A stretch of DNA of 52,855 nt from Myxococcales bacterium (lineage in GTDB: Bacteria; Myxococcota_A; Polyangia; Haliangiales; Haliangiaceae): NCBI GenBank assembly GCA_028287115.1, contig JAQBQF010000008.1:1-52855 (forward strand), read 5' to 3'. The notes under the pieces were generated by a model. It saw nothing but the letters and a program-made list of their open reading frames with translations, ran no database searches and was not told where the DNA came from. Made by a program: the position numbers and the translations under genes. Numbering within the stretch: the stretch's first letter is position 1; the number at the start of each line of letters is the position of its first letter. Positions 45,345 to 52,855 of the stretch are shown here, piece by piece.

Positions 45345-46156
45345 TAGTCGAGGGTCAGCTCGGCGGACACGACCTCGCGAAATCGCGAGGTGCCGCGGAG
45401 CAGCTTGCCGATCCGAGGGCGGCCGTCGTTGTAGACCTCGACCGCATCGGCGTCGGCGTAGCGCATGAACAGACACAGGCGATCTTCGTCGGTGTGGTTG
45501 TGCATCGACTTGTGGAGCGTGAGCGCGTGAAAGATCACGGCCTCGCCGGCGCGCATCGGCAGCGGCACGCCTCTGCGATCGTCGACACCGAGATCGAACT
45601 GACCGCGCGTGCGCTTGACCTCGTCGGTCACTTTGCCGGGCACGGGCACCAAGCCTTCGAGGTGGCTGCCCGGAATCATCCACAGACAACCGTTTTGCTC
45701 GTCGATGTCGACGAGCGGCACGATCACCGAGATCGCGTTATCCGGCGACAGCTCGCCGTACGTGTTGTCCTGGTGCCATGCGACGGGCAGCGCGGTGCGC
45801 TTCTGCTTGTTCGAGAGCTGACTGCCGACGCCCTTGATGTTCGGGCCGATCAGCGAGTCGACAACATCGACGAGCGGTCCGTTGAAGTAGAACCAGCGCA
45901 AGAACGCGGCGGGCGCGGCGAGATGCGGCATGTACTGCAGGTGATCTTGCAGCGGCCCGACGGTCGGATCGTATGTCTTGTGGCCGTCTTCCCACACGCG
46001 CTTGAACTCGCTCTGCATCAGCTCGATCCCGGACCGTGTGAGGACCGTGCCGATGTTGACGTAGCCGTCTCGCTCGTACGCCTTGCGCTTTGCGGCGTCG
46101 AGCGTCACCGAGCTGATGTGGGATCCAAAACGCGACGTGGAGCTCACGGTTGTCAT
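45344..46156 (-). CDS. PhyH-family Fe(II)/2-oxoglutarate dioxygenase
   Basis: A 270-residue non-haem iron oxygenase. The metal motif HxD is in WHQDN, with the distal His in TLHKSMHNHT and an Arg-containing RYADAD strand nearby that could bind 2-oxoglutarate. The family hydroxylates or otherwise oxidises small molecules, including antibiotic precursors. The start ATG at 46156 is chosen because the longer reading overlaps the transporter end. It is 10 bases after the MFS gene. Confidence 0.87.
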   Translation of the reverse strand: MTTVSSTSRFGSHISSVTLDAAKRKAYERDGYVNIGTVLTRSGIELMQSEFKRVWEDGHKTYDPTVGPLQDHLQYMPHLAAPAAFLRWFYFNGPLVDVVDSLIGPNIKGVGSQLSNKQKRTALPVAWHQDNTYGELSPDNAISVIVPLVDIDEQNGCLWMIPGSHLEGLVPVPGKVTDEVKRTRGQFDLGVDDRRGVPLPMRAGEAVIFHALTLHKSMHNHTDEDRLCLFMRYADADAVEVYNDGRPRIGKLLRGTSRFREVVSAELTLD

Positions 46157-46166
46157 TCTATCGCCT

Positions 46167-47390
46167 TTACGCGGCACGCGCGCCGTCGAATCGCGACGCG
46201 ATGTGGGTGAACACGAGTGCAACGACCACGACCCCGCCACCGACTTGAAACGCGAGCTGACTGCCGCCGAGCTCGTGCATCGCACCGGCGAGCAACGAAC
46301 CGAGGACGCCGCCGATGCCGCCCATCGCGCTGAATAACAGGGCCTGGCCGGTCGCCCGCAGGCCCTCTGGCACGAGGACGCGCAGGTTTCCGATCGCGAG
46401 CAAGATGAACGCGCCGAACGAAAGCCCGTGGATCAGCTGAAGTGCGAGGAAGCAGGGCAAGTTCGGCGCGATCGACGACAAGAACCAGCGCACCGCCGTG
46501 GCGCCCATCACGATCGCCATCATGTGGCGAGCGCGAGCGGGATCGACCTTCGGCATGTTGATCAGATCGAAGCCGAATCGCTTCGCGAAGCTCAGGACCA
46601 GCACCTCGGCGAGCACCGCGAGGCTGAACGCATAGCCGGCCGCACTCGCGCCATATCCCATCTCGGTCGTGTGGATCGCGAGCAAGGTCTCGAACGGACC
46701 CATGCTCGTCCAGTAGATCATCAGCGAGACCAGGAACAACTGAATCCGGCGATCGCGAAGCAGCGCGATGCCATCGTCGAGCTTCGGGCGATCCGCGACA
46801 GGCTGCACCTTCGCGACGAGCACGAGCGAATACACGGCGGTGACGGCGATCATGAGGTGCGTGATCCGGACCGCCCAGTGATCGACGGAGGGGAGCTCCG
46901 ATGCGAGATACGCGAACAACGTCGTCGCCACGATCCACGACAAGCTGTTCGCGACGATGATGCCGACGTACTGGCGCGAGCTCAGGTTCGACAGCGCGAG
47001 CGCATCGGCCAGCGGCATCACCCCGGCGCGAAACACCGCCATGCCGATCAACGCGGCGGCGATCGCGAGGCCGCTCACCGCGAAGTGAAATGCCGTGAAG
47101 GTCGCGACCAGGCCAAACAACATCAGCTGGACGAGCCGGAGGCGGATTCCGAAGCGATCGCCGAGCTGCGCCCAGATCAGCGGCACGAAGCAGGTGAGCA
47201 GCGGTGGGATCGCCATCAACTGACCGAACCGATGACTCGAGAAGCCGAGGCTCTTGATGTACGGCGGGAGGTAGACGGTGATGATGCCGCCGAGGCAGCC
47301 GAACAGAAAAAAGAACGTGACGAACCGGAACAAGATGTTGTTCGGCGCGTCGGCGATCTCACCCGCGGGCGCGGCGGCCTTATCCGCCAT
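46167..47390 (-). CDS. MFS transporter (12-TM, MFS_1-like)
   Basis: A 407-residue membrane protein with about 12 hydrophobic segments. The first helix (FVTFFFLFGCLGGIITVYLPPYI), the loop LIWAQLGDRFGIR between helices 2 and 3, and the segment SAMGGIGGVLGSLLAGAM in the second half fit HcaT/MFS_1-like carriers. Such proteins import or export small organic compounds by proton coupling. Its start overlaps the deacetylase stop by 11 bases. Its place in the locus suggests export of the product or import of a precursor. Confidence 0.9.
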   Translation of the reverse strand: MADKAAAPAGEIADAPNNILFRFVTFFFLFGCLGGIITVYLPPYIKSLGFSSHRFGQLMAIPPLLTCFVPLIWAQLGDRFGIRLRLVQLMLFGLVATFTAFHFAVSGLAIAAALIGMAVFRAGVMPLADALALSNLSSRQYVGIIVANSLSWIVATTLFAYLASELPSVDHWAVRITHLMIAVTAVYSLVLVAKVQPVADRPKLDDGIALLRDRRIQLFLVSLMIYWTSMGPFETLLAIHTTEMGYGASAAGYAFSLAVLAEVLVLSFAKRFGFDLINMPKVDPARARHMMAIVMGATAVRWFLSSIAPNLPCFLALQLIHGLSFGAFILLAIGNLRVLVPEGLRATGQALLFSAMGGIGGVLGSLLAGAMHELGGSQLAFQVGGGVVVVALVFTHIASRFDGARAA

Positions 47391-48180
47391 GAGAGCTCCG
47401 GCGGTAGAAGCACTCGGCGAACCGCGGCCCGCGCTCGATGTATCCGGACAACCCGCCGGCGAGCGCACCGGCGTGGCGACGCATCACCTGATCCGCGGTT
47501 CCGCCGATCAGGCTCGTCGGCGTGAACAGTCCTTTGACTTGCGAGACGTACGACTCGGCCGCTTGCACGCGGCGCTCGATCCACGCAGTGATGTCGACGA
47601 GCTCCGGAACGAACGCATCGCGCAGCTTGGTCAACCGCGCACTGACGAGCCCCGGCAGTGCCGCGTAGGGGAAGTCTTCGTAGTACCGCACCGGCACGCC
47701 CTCGGCTTCGAGCACGCGACCGGCCGCGTGACAGAGCTGGTGATCGATGTGGGCGCCGATGCCGAGCGGCATGTGCACGACGGCGGTCTGCGACTGTTGC
47801 CAGATCGCGACGAGCTCGTTCGCGATCTGGCTGATCAGCGGATCGTCCTCGGAGATCGGGTCGAAGATCGAGGCAAACGTCGAGTAGCCACGGTACGGCG
47901 CATCTTGAAACGGCAGCCACCGTGGAACCGCGCCGAGGATCGCGCACGCCCGCTCATCCTCGTGGCGCCGCGCCAGCCACGCGTCATCGCCGAGGCCCCA
48001 CTTGGTGTGGAGCTCGACCAGGTTCGCGCCGAGCGGACCTGGATTGGGCGGTCCGGTGAATACACCGACGACCACCGGATGCTCGCCCTCATCCGCAGCA
48101 CGAGCGACGCGCCCGCCGCACGCGAATGCGACATCGTCGAGGTGCGGCTGCACGAACAGTGCGCGAGTTTGAGCTAGCAC
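47380..48180 (-). CDS. PIG-L family deacetylase (LmbE-like)
   Basis: A 266-residue zinc hydrolase that usually removes an acetyl group from N-acetyl sugars, as in MshB and BshB. The zinc motif is PHLDDVAF (a PHxDD variant of AHPDDE) and the second is HIDHQLC (HxDH). The start is GTG 48180; the predicted N-terminus MLAQTRALFVQPHLDD has the usual spacing to the metal site. It heads the four-gene minus-strand unit. With the GT4 enzyme it forms the glycosylate-then-deacetylate pair known from thiol glycosides. There is no signal peptide, so it is cytoplasmic. Confidence 0.9.
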   Translation of the reverse strand: MLAQTRALFVQPHLDDVAFACGGRVARAADEGEHPVVVGVFTGPPNPGPLGANLVELHTKWGLGDDAWLARRHEDERACAILGAVPRWLPFQDAPYRGYSTFASIFDPISEDDPLISQIANELVAIWQQSQTAVVHMPLGIGAHIDHQLCHAAGRVLEAEGVPVRYYEDFPYAALPGLVSARLTKLRDAFVPELVDITAWIERRVQAAESYVSQVKGLFTPTSLIGGTADQVMRRHAGALAGGLSGYIERGPRFAECFYRRSSHGG

Positions 48181-48317
48181 GCCTCTTCAGCTGGATTCTA
48201 TCACGCCCATCGCGAAGCTTTCGTCGGCGACGAGAGCTGCCAGCAAATAGGATCGGACATGATCTCGCGATCGCCTGTCAAGTCGCGGCTGCGACGGTGC
48301 TCGCTCGGTCGCGCAAA

Positions 48318-49220
48318 TCAGGGCACCGGTCCGAGCTCCCATGGCGACGGCGTCAAGCGTTCCTGGAGATGCTCGACGAAGCTCTTCACCTTGGGAGACA
48401 GGTGTCGCGCGGTCGGATACACGACGTGCACCGGTGTCGATGGCGAGCTCCACTCGCGGAGCACGCGATCCAGTCTGCGTGCGCGGAGATCGTCGGCGCA
48501 GCGAAACCCGGGAAGTAGCGCGATGCCCAGACCCGCGATCGCCGCCGCGTAAAGGACGTCCATGTCGTTGACCAGCAAGCGCGCGGGCACCGCCACCTGC
48601 GCGGCCTGTTCGCCATGGTCCAGACGCAACGTGACGGTCGTCGAGCCCGCGCCGAACATCAGGCAATCGTGCTCCTGCAAGTCGTCCGGCGATTTCGGAC
48701 GTCCACGTTTCTTGAGGTACGCCGGTGTCGCGACGAGAAACCAGCTCACGTGACCAAGACTCCTCGCGATCAGCGTCGAGTCGGCGAGGGTGCCGGCTCG
48801 AATGCCGACGTCGAAGCGTTCCTCGACGAGATCGACCGCGCGCCCCGTGCACATCATCTCGACCTGGACCTCGGGGTAGCGCTTGAGAAAGCTGCTCACG
48901 ATGTCGCCGAGCCATGCGGAGTTGAGCCCCGCGGTCACGCGCAAGAGACCGCGCGGAGCGCCCGAGAGGCTACTCACCGCGCGCTCGGCGTCTTCGACTT
49001 CGCCCGCGATCCGCGCGCAGTACTCGTAGTAGGTCCGGCCCACGTCGGTCAGGCTCAACTTGCGGGTGGTGCGCTGGAGAAGCCGTGCATCCAGTCGCTC
49101 CTCGAGCTCGGAGACCTTCCTGCTCACCGTCGATTTTGGCATCCCGAGCGCGGACGCCGCGGCCGTGAAGCTCCCAGCCTGCACGACCCGGGCGAACACG
49201 AGCATCTCGTTGAGGTCCAT
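48318..49220 (-). CDS. LysR-family transcriptional regulator
   Basis: A 300-residue regulator with a winged HTH at 1-60 (FARVVQAGSFTAAASALGMPKSTVSRKVSELEERL) and a periplasmic-binding-like effector domain at about 90-295. The HTH is the CrgA/AaeR-like type. It is divergent from the pirin gene, a common pairing in which the regulator represses pirin until an electrophile or oxidant is sensed. ATG 49220 is preferred over an upstream ATG because the HTH family begins MDLNEMLVF. It is 97 bases from the pirin start. Confidence 0.92.
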   Translation of the reverse strand: MDLNEMLVFARVVQAGSFTAAASALGMPKSTVSRKVSELEERLDARLLQRTTRKLSLTDVGRTYYEYCARIAGEVEDAERAVSSLSGAPRGLLRVTAGLNSAWLGDIVSSFLKRYPEVQVEMMCTGRAVDLVEERFDVGIRAGTLADSTLIARSLGHVSWFLVATPAYLKKRGRPKSPDDLQEHDCLMFGAGSTTVTLRLDHGEQAAQVAVPARLLVNDMDVLYAAAIAGLGIALLPGFRCADDLRARRLDRVLREWSSPSTPVHVVYPTARHLSPKVKSFVEHLQERLTPSPWELGPVP

Positions 49221-49227
49221 GGCCCAT

Positions 49228-49246
49228 TGTTCACATATTTGGAACA
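49228..49246. promoter_or_regulatory. likely LysR operator between lysR and pirin genes
   Basis: TGTTC at 49228-49232 mirrors GAACA at 49242-49246 around an AT-rich centre, and it contains a T-N11-A core (T49231, A49243), the LysR-box pattern. It overlaps the start region of the lysR gene. A TATAAG-like -10 at 49295-49300 could serve the pirin gene; GGAGGA at 49307-49312 is its ribosome site. Confidence 0.6.
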
Positions 49247-49321
49247 TTCATCCCAGGTTTTGCGCACTGGCGTCACGGCCGGGACAGTCCTATCTATAAG
49301 ATCCATTGGAGGACACCTCTC

Positions 49322-50194
49322 ATGACGACGAACATCAGCGCCGCCGCGATCATGCCGGCGGGCAAGCTTCAGCAAGCAGATCGGCAGATCACGCACCGCA
49401 CGAAGGGACGCGGGGGCGGGCCCATCACGCGATTGATGAGCCCATCCGATTTCGGCCACCTCGTCAAACCGTTCGTGTTTCTCGACCTCGCCGTGTTCGA
49501 CGAAGGACCGAGGACACCGATGGAGTACCTCTGGCATCCTCACTCCGGCATCGCGACCGTCACCGTGATGCTCGAGGGTGGCGTGCGCATCGCCGAGACC
49601 ACCGGCAGGGATGGCGTGCTGCCGAAAGGCAGCGTCGAGTTCATGCGAGCGGGTAACGGCGTGTGGCACACGGGCCAAGCCGAGCCCGGCTACATCAAGG
49701 TGTTCCAGCTCTGGGTCGCGCTACCGCCGGAGCTCGAGAATGGCCCCAACGGCAGTCACCACCTGATGCCCGATCAGGTGCCGGAGCAGGGCCCGGTGCG
49801 CGTGATCCTCGGCGAGTACAGCGGCATGAAGAGCCCGATCGCCACGCCGCCGATGACCTACCTCGTGGTGAACCTGAGCGATGGGGAACGCTGGACCTAT
49901 CAGCCGCCGCAAGGACACGACGTCGCGTGGGTCGCCGTCAGCGATGGAACGCTACGCACGTCATCGCCGATCGCGACCGGCGAGATGGTGATCTTCGAGC
50001 GTTCGGAGCAATCGATCGACTTCGTCGCCGAAGGGGCCACGCGCTTCGTCATCGGCTCGGCGCCGAAGCATCCGCACGATCTGGTGCTCGGTAACTACTC
50101 GGTGCACACCAGCGAGCAGGCACTGGAGCTCGGCGAGACGGAGATTCGCCGCATCGGTCGCGAGCTGCACGATAACGGAACGTTGAAGCGCTGA
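49322..50194 (+). CDS. pirin family protein
   Basis: A 290-residue bicupin. The N-terminal cupin has the metal-binding pattern EYLWHPHSGIATVTVMLEG with a second His in NGVWHTGQAEPG. The C-terminal cupin (about 190-275) is typical. Bacterial pirins have quercetinase-like activity or act as redox-linked co-regulators; which applies here is unknown. A clear ribosome site GGAGGA lies eight bases before ATG 49322. It is paired with the divergent LysR regulator. Confidence 0.93.
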   Translation: MTTNISAAAIMPAGKLQQADRQITHRTKGRGGGPITRLMSPSDFGHLVKPFVFLDLAVFDEGPRTPMEYLWHPHSGIATVTVMLEGGVRIAETTGRDGVLPKGSVEFMRAGNGVWHTGQAEPGYIKVFQLWVALPPELENGPNGSHHLMPDQVPEQGPVRVILGEYSGMKSPIATPPMTYLVVNLSDGERWTYQPPQGHDVAWVAVSDGTLRTSSPIATGEMVIFERSEQSIDFVAEGATRFVIGSAPKHPHDLVLGNYSVHTSEQALELGETEIRRIGRELHDNGTLKR

Positions 50195-50246
50195 GCTGCT
50201 CCTGACGCGGACCGAGCGTCGTCGGCACGTTCACGCCGAGCTGGCC

Positions 50247-50265
50247 GCGGGGGACGTAACCCCGC
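50247..50265 (+). terminator. possible terminator hairpin after the pirin gene
   Basis: GCGGGG (50247-50252), a seven-base loop and CCCCGC (50260-50265) form a strong six-pair stem 52 bases after the pirin stop. No T-run follows, so this is only a weak candidate. Confidence 0.25.
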
Positions 50266-50451
50266 GCACGGTTGCTGGCGCCGCCATCGCGCGAGCTGCC
50301 GTGACGCAAAACGACACCGATGTGTCGACACGTGACACCCGCGAACGAGCGCGCGCGACGAGGGCTCACCAGGTTAGCGCGCGACGGAGTCGGCCCCGAC
50401 GTTGCTAGTGGCAACGACACAACAACGTTTCACTCGTCGAGGAGATTCCTG

Positions 50452-50982
50452 ATGATCCGTCGTATTACGCTGTTCGCCATCATTACCGCTGCGTTCGCGA
50501 CCGTTGGTTGCAAGAAGAAGGAGGGCGTCGCGGACCAGAGCTCGAAGACCGCTGAGGTCCCGAAGGAGGGCTGCGGCACTGACTACGCGGATCCGGCGAA
50601 GCAGTTCTGCGTCAAGCTACCGCCCGGCTACGCGCTCGAGACCTCGCACAAGGACGACTCCGGCACCACTTTCGAGTTCAAAGGCCCGGAGATGCGCTTC
50701 GACGTTCTCGTGTGGTCCAACCCGACCTTCACGTACGACTATCAGCTCGGCATTTACGGCGATGCGATGAAGAAGCCGGACCACACCGACGTCGAGTCCG
50801 GAGGCACGCCCGGCCAGACGCAGTGGTGGGCCTACAAGTTCGGCACCGATACGAAGCTGATCACCGCGCTCGCGAAGTCGTCGGCCGGAATGGCCATGCA
50901 GTGCGAGAGCAACGGTTCACCCGTCCCGCCCGAGATCATGGACGCGTGCAAGACGCTGCGGCCCTACCCCGCGGCGAAGTGA
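50452..50982 (+). CDS. lipoprotein of unknown function
   Basis: A 176-residue exported protein from ATG 50452, preceded by GAGGAG. The signal MIRRITLFAIITAAFATVGCKKK has a lipobox. The mature part holds KEGCGTDYADPAKQFCVKLPPGYALE and a DSGTTFEFKGPEMRFDVLVW sandwich-like region, with Cys residues (GCGT, QFC, MQCES, DACK) likely paired. No family is recognised. The upstream 250 bases hold no other gene. Probably an envelope protein of single-gene status. Confidence 0.8.
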   Translation: MIRRITLFAIITAAFATVGCKKKEGVADQSSKTAEVPKEGCGTDYADPAKQFCVKLPPGYALETSHKDDSGTTFEFKGPEMRFDVLVWSNPTFTYDYQLGIYGDAMKKPDHTDVESGGTPGQTQWWAYKFGTDTKLITALAKSSAGMAMQCESNGSPVPPEIMDACKTLRPYPAAK

Positions 50983-51148
50983 CCTGTCTGCGCGAGTAGA
51001 TCGATCAGCAGCGTGATTGTTTCGCGCTCGCGCATTTCGTATGGCTCGAGGGGGCTTGCATCTCGGACCTGGGATGCGAGCATGGGGCAACCGCGTGGGG
51101 GTCGAGTCGACCGGCGACGCGAGCACGAGCGCTATTTGCGCTCCCGTC

Positions 51149-51230
51149 GCGAGCGTGGTGGAATCGGTAGACACACGGTCTTTAGGTGGCAGCGCTTAAC
51201 CGCGTGGGGGTTCGAGTCCCCCCGCTCGCA
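51149..51230 (+). tRNA. tRNA-Leu(UAG)
   Basis: The 82-base gene has acceptor arms GCGAGCG/CGCTCGC with discriminator A, an AATCGGTAGA D-loop, anticodon TAG in the loop TTTAGGT, a variable arm with GCG/CGC, and a T-arm GGGGG-TTCGAGT-CCCCC. The long variable arm and the UAG anticodon give Leu. The anticodon stem has one G-A mismatch (second pair). CCA is not encoded. The tyrosine integrase gene runs into its 3' half. Confidence 0.85.
51182..51230. other. integration (att) site inside the tRNA-Leu 3' half
   Basis: The last 16 integrase codons read the reverse of the tRNA 3' end, giving RASGGTRTPTRLSAAT, a C-terminal sequence familiar from integrases that use tRNA-Leu as target. The shared core must lie within or near this segment; its exact length needs the other end of the element. 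Confidence 0.7.
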
Positions 51231-52516
51231 CGAAGTTTGTCGACGGTAAGTGGGGCTGCGGTAGCAAGCGCGGCAGCAAGCGCCGCCGTGCTCCGACGAG
51301 CGACCTTCAGCTTGGAGACCTCGCGGCACGCGATCGCCCACTGCGTCCCCCGGTTGTAGAGCCCAAAGGCCGAGCGCGACTTGGGCGGGTGCGTGAGTCG
51401 CTCGACCACGTTCGGATCCGCACCATCGTCGAGAGCAAGCGTCACGAACGTCGCGCGGGCGTCGTGGGCCCGGCGGTGGCGCAAGCCGAGTGCTTTCAGG
51501 TCGCGACACCACCGCTTGTAGCTGTAGTCGGAGTCGCGGTGAGAATCGCCGCGCTGCCCCGCGCTGCGCCGGACTTGATGGGCCGGTGGCAACGGCAGGA
51601 TCAGGTCGTCCGATGTTGGAGAACGGCCCATCATTCGAGCCCAGCCGCCGATGCGCCACTCGGCCAGGATCGCGGCGAGCGTCGGGTGCACCGGCACGTA
51701 CCGGACGACGTTGGTCTTCGTTCCTTTCGCCCGGCGCTTCTCGGTCGAGTAGCTCGTCGCAACGATCAGCTTCCCGAGCGGACCAACGGTGACGTCGTAG
51801 TGGCGCCATCGCAGCGCCGCGACCTCGCCATGGCGAAGACCGGCCAAGAACCCGATCGCATAGTGAACTCGCTGATCTGCTGCGATCCGCTCGTCCGAGA
51901 TCAGCCGCTCGACCTCACCTCTCGCGCACACCGCGCCATCGCGCCACTCGGGATCCTTGTCGATCACCGGACCGAGCTGGCGGGCGTCGAGCACACACGG
52001 CGTCTGCTCGACCACGCCAGCGATCACGGCGTCGCGAAACAGCGCTGACAGGACGCCATAGACGTTGTGCACCGTGCGCTGTCCTGGCTTCTTGCCGGTC
52101 GTCTTGAGCGGCGTCGATCGAAGCCGATGGATCAGGTCAGCCACGTGCTTTGCACGGACGTCGCTGAGCAGCATGTCGCCGAGCGAAGGCAGGACGTGAA
52201 GCCGCATGCGCGTTTCGTCATGGCGCCAGTCGAGGTCGGCCTCGCGGCGCGTCGGAAGCCACTGCGCGAAATAGCGCCGGAGCGTCAGGTGCTTCGGCGG
52301 AAGATTCGCGGCAACTCGGCGGTCGATGTTCTCCTGCGCGCGATCCGCAAAGCGTCTCGCGTTCTTCAGCGTCGCGGCACAGTCGGTGCAGCCCTTGCGG
52401 GCATCACCCCTATGGCAGGCCGAGTACGGAGTGGGCTTGTCCGTCCACTCGCCACGTTCATCGCGAACGCGCATCCACAACTTCGAGCGCCCAGCCTTGT
52501 CGTAGATCGAAGCCAT
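51182..52516 (-). CDS. tyrosine recombinase/integrase
   Basis: A 444-residue phage-type integrase. A Cys-rich N-terminus (Cys34, 43, 46; CHRGDARKGCTDC) may bind zinc. A core-binding domain (about 75-165) is followed by the catalytic domain with Arg228 in GLRHGE, His351-x-x-Arg354 in HDARATF, His376 in RLTHPP and nucleophile Tyr387 in FGLYNRG. All catalytic residues are present, so it is likely active. The final 16 codons and the stop come from the tRNA-Leu gene. It is six bases after the small regulator-like gene on the same strand, which probably shares its transcript. Confidence 0.95.
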   Translation of the reverse strand: MASIYDKAGRSKLWMRVRDERGEWTDKPTPYSACHRGDARKGCTDCAATLKNARRFADRAQENIDRRVAANLPPKHLTLRRYFAQWLPTRREADLDWRHDETRMRLHVLPSLGDMLLSDVRAKHVADLIHRLRSTPLKTTGKKPGQRTVHNVYGVLSALFRDAVIAGVVEQTPCVLDARQLGPVIDKDPEWRDGAVCARGEVERLISDERIAADQRVHYAIGFLAGLRHGEVAALRWRHYDVTVGPLGKLIVATSYSTEKRRAKGTKTNVVRYVPVHPTLAAILAEWRIGGWARMMGRSPTSDDLILPLPPAHQVRRSAGQRGDSHRDSDYSYKRWCRDLKALGLRHRRAHDARATFVTLALDDGADPNVVERLTHPPKSRSAFGLYNRGTQWAIACREVSKLKVARRSTAALAAALATAAPLTVDKLRASGGTRTPTRLSAAT

Positions 52517-52522
52517 CTCGAA

Positions 52523-52723
52523 TCACCTTCCCTTCGTGATCTCTCGGTTCACGAGAGCACGCGCCCACGTCGTAAGCGGCTGCCGACCAGCTGCACGGCG
52601 CCACGCCGCAAGTTCGTGATCCGTCAGCCGGAGTGTAACGATCCGCTGCGCAGCGGATCCCGCACGCGGGGGACGTCCTAGCCGCTCCGGGGACGGCTTC
52701 ACCTCGGTCATCTTGTCGAGCAT
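52523..52723 (-). CDS. small ribbon-helix-helix-like protein
   Basis: A 66-residue protein directly upstream of the integrase on the same strand. A short basic start (MLDKMTEVKPSPERLGRPPRAG) precedes RIVTLRLTDHELAAWRRAAGRQPLTTWARAL, a beta strand plus two helices as in RHH (MobC/CopG-like) DNA-binding proteins. It may control integrase expression or act in excision or mobilisation. The role is inference from fold pattern and place. Confidence 0.6.
   Translation of the reverse strand: MLDKMTEVKPSPERLGRPPRAGSAAQRIVTLRLTDHELAAWRRAAGRQPLTTWARALVNREITKGR
52640..52659. repeat. perfect 20-bp palindrome inside the small RHH-like gene
   Basis: GATCCGCTGC followed at once by its reverse complement GCAGCGGATC, with no spacer. 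It lies in the coding sequence for the AAQRI region. It could be an operator for the encoded protein or a chance of codon use. Confidence 0.5.
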
Positions 52724-52768
52724 AGATTCGTATTCCGAAACGACCAGACGTTGCCAGCTCGGAGAAAT

Positions 52769-52855
52769 TCACCCATAGAGCGCGTCCGCGAGTTGTTCGG
52801 CAGACGAGGTCTCGACCGCCAGTCGCTGTTCTCGACGAAGAACTCGCTCAACATC
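52769..52855 (-). CDS. C-terminal fragment of an unknown gene
   Basis: The reverse strand has an open frame entering from the right edge, giving DVERVLRREQRLAVETSS and ending AEQLADALYG with TGA at 52769-52771. The residues suggest an amphipathic helix. Only 28 codons are visible, so no family can be given. It lies upstream of the small RHH-like gene on the same strand and may be part of the same element. Confidence 0.4.
   Translation of the reverse strand, partial: DVERVLRREQRLAVETSSAEQLADALYG

Noticed and set aside
38203..46156. Clavam-type beta-lactam pathway (TPP enzyme, AsnB-like synthetase, 2-oxoglutarate oxygenase)
   Set aside because: The TPP, AsnB and oxygenase trio recalls carboxyethylarginine synthase, beta-lactam synthetase and clavaminate synthase. 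However, the AsnB-like protein keeps the catalytic Cys that beta-lactam synthetases have lost, the oxygenase is of PhyH type, and no amidinohydrolase gene is present.

Overview
The window is about 53 kb of GC-rich, densely coded bacterial chromosome. The content points to a predatory or soil deltaproteobacterium in the broad sense (Myxococcota, possibly near Kofleriaceae/Haliangium). Pointers are two membrane-linked Ser/Thr kinases (one with a PEGA-like tail), many short lipoproteins, Gly-Ser-Ala linkers, a TPR plus outer-membrane protein, exported TldD/TldE peptidases and strong NNC/NNG codon bias. The taxonomic call is inference; no rRNA is present.

Left part (1-13.6 kb): the start of a GH13 amylase-like lipoprotein, a divergent radical SAM/SPASM enzyme, then about 1.4 kb of decayed insertion sequences with remnants of an IS1182-like and an IS4-like transposase. 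After these come a VOC protein and a two-receiver response regulator. A tight three-gene operon follows: exported lipoprotein TldD, exported TldE and a small radical SAM protein, with 4-base ATGA overlaps. Then an unknown protein, an RluA pseudouridine synthase and a large M16 peptidase lipoprotein with a barrel-like C-terminal extension.

Middle part (13.7-38 kb): a PEGA kinase, TPR/outer-membrane protein and PH-domain operon; a penicillin-binding carboxypeptidase followed by a second TldD/TldE-like pair whose first member has a Tat-type lipoprotein signal but no HExxxH motif; a DEAD-box/DbpA-type helicase with ten 24-bp repeats; DUF2127, phosphoesterase, M28 peptidase and Hsp20; an arrestin-like protein; a DUF3127 protein with an SSB-like DDIPF tail; a six-helix membrane kinase; an epimerase; an RbgA GTPase; small lipoproteins; an HtrA-like protease; a hybrid histidine kinase; and groES-groEL.

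Right part (38.2-50.2 kb): a compact set of metabolic genes that looks like an undescribed small-molecule or glycoconjugate locus. It holds a TPP enzyme, a GH3 acyl-amido synthetase, an AsnB amidotransferase, a histidine phosphatase, a GT4 glycosyltransferase, a PhyH dioxygenase, an MFS transporter and a PIG-L deacetylase. The glycosyltransferase, deacetylase, phosphatase and amide-forming enzymes follow the logic of mycothiol/bacillithiol-type pathways, but no product can be assigned. A divergent LysR-pirin pair follows.

Right edge (51.1 kb to end): a tRNA-Leu(UAG) gene whose 3' part also encodes the last residues of a tyrosine integrase. This marks the left boundary of an integrated element that continues beyond the window with a ribbon-helix-helix-like protein and a truncated gene.
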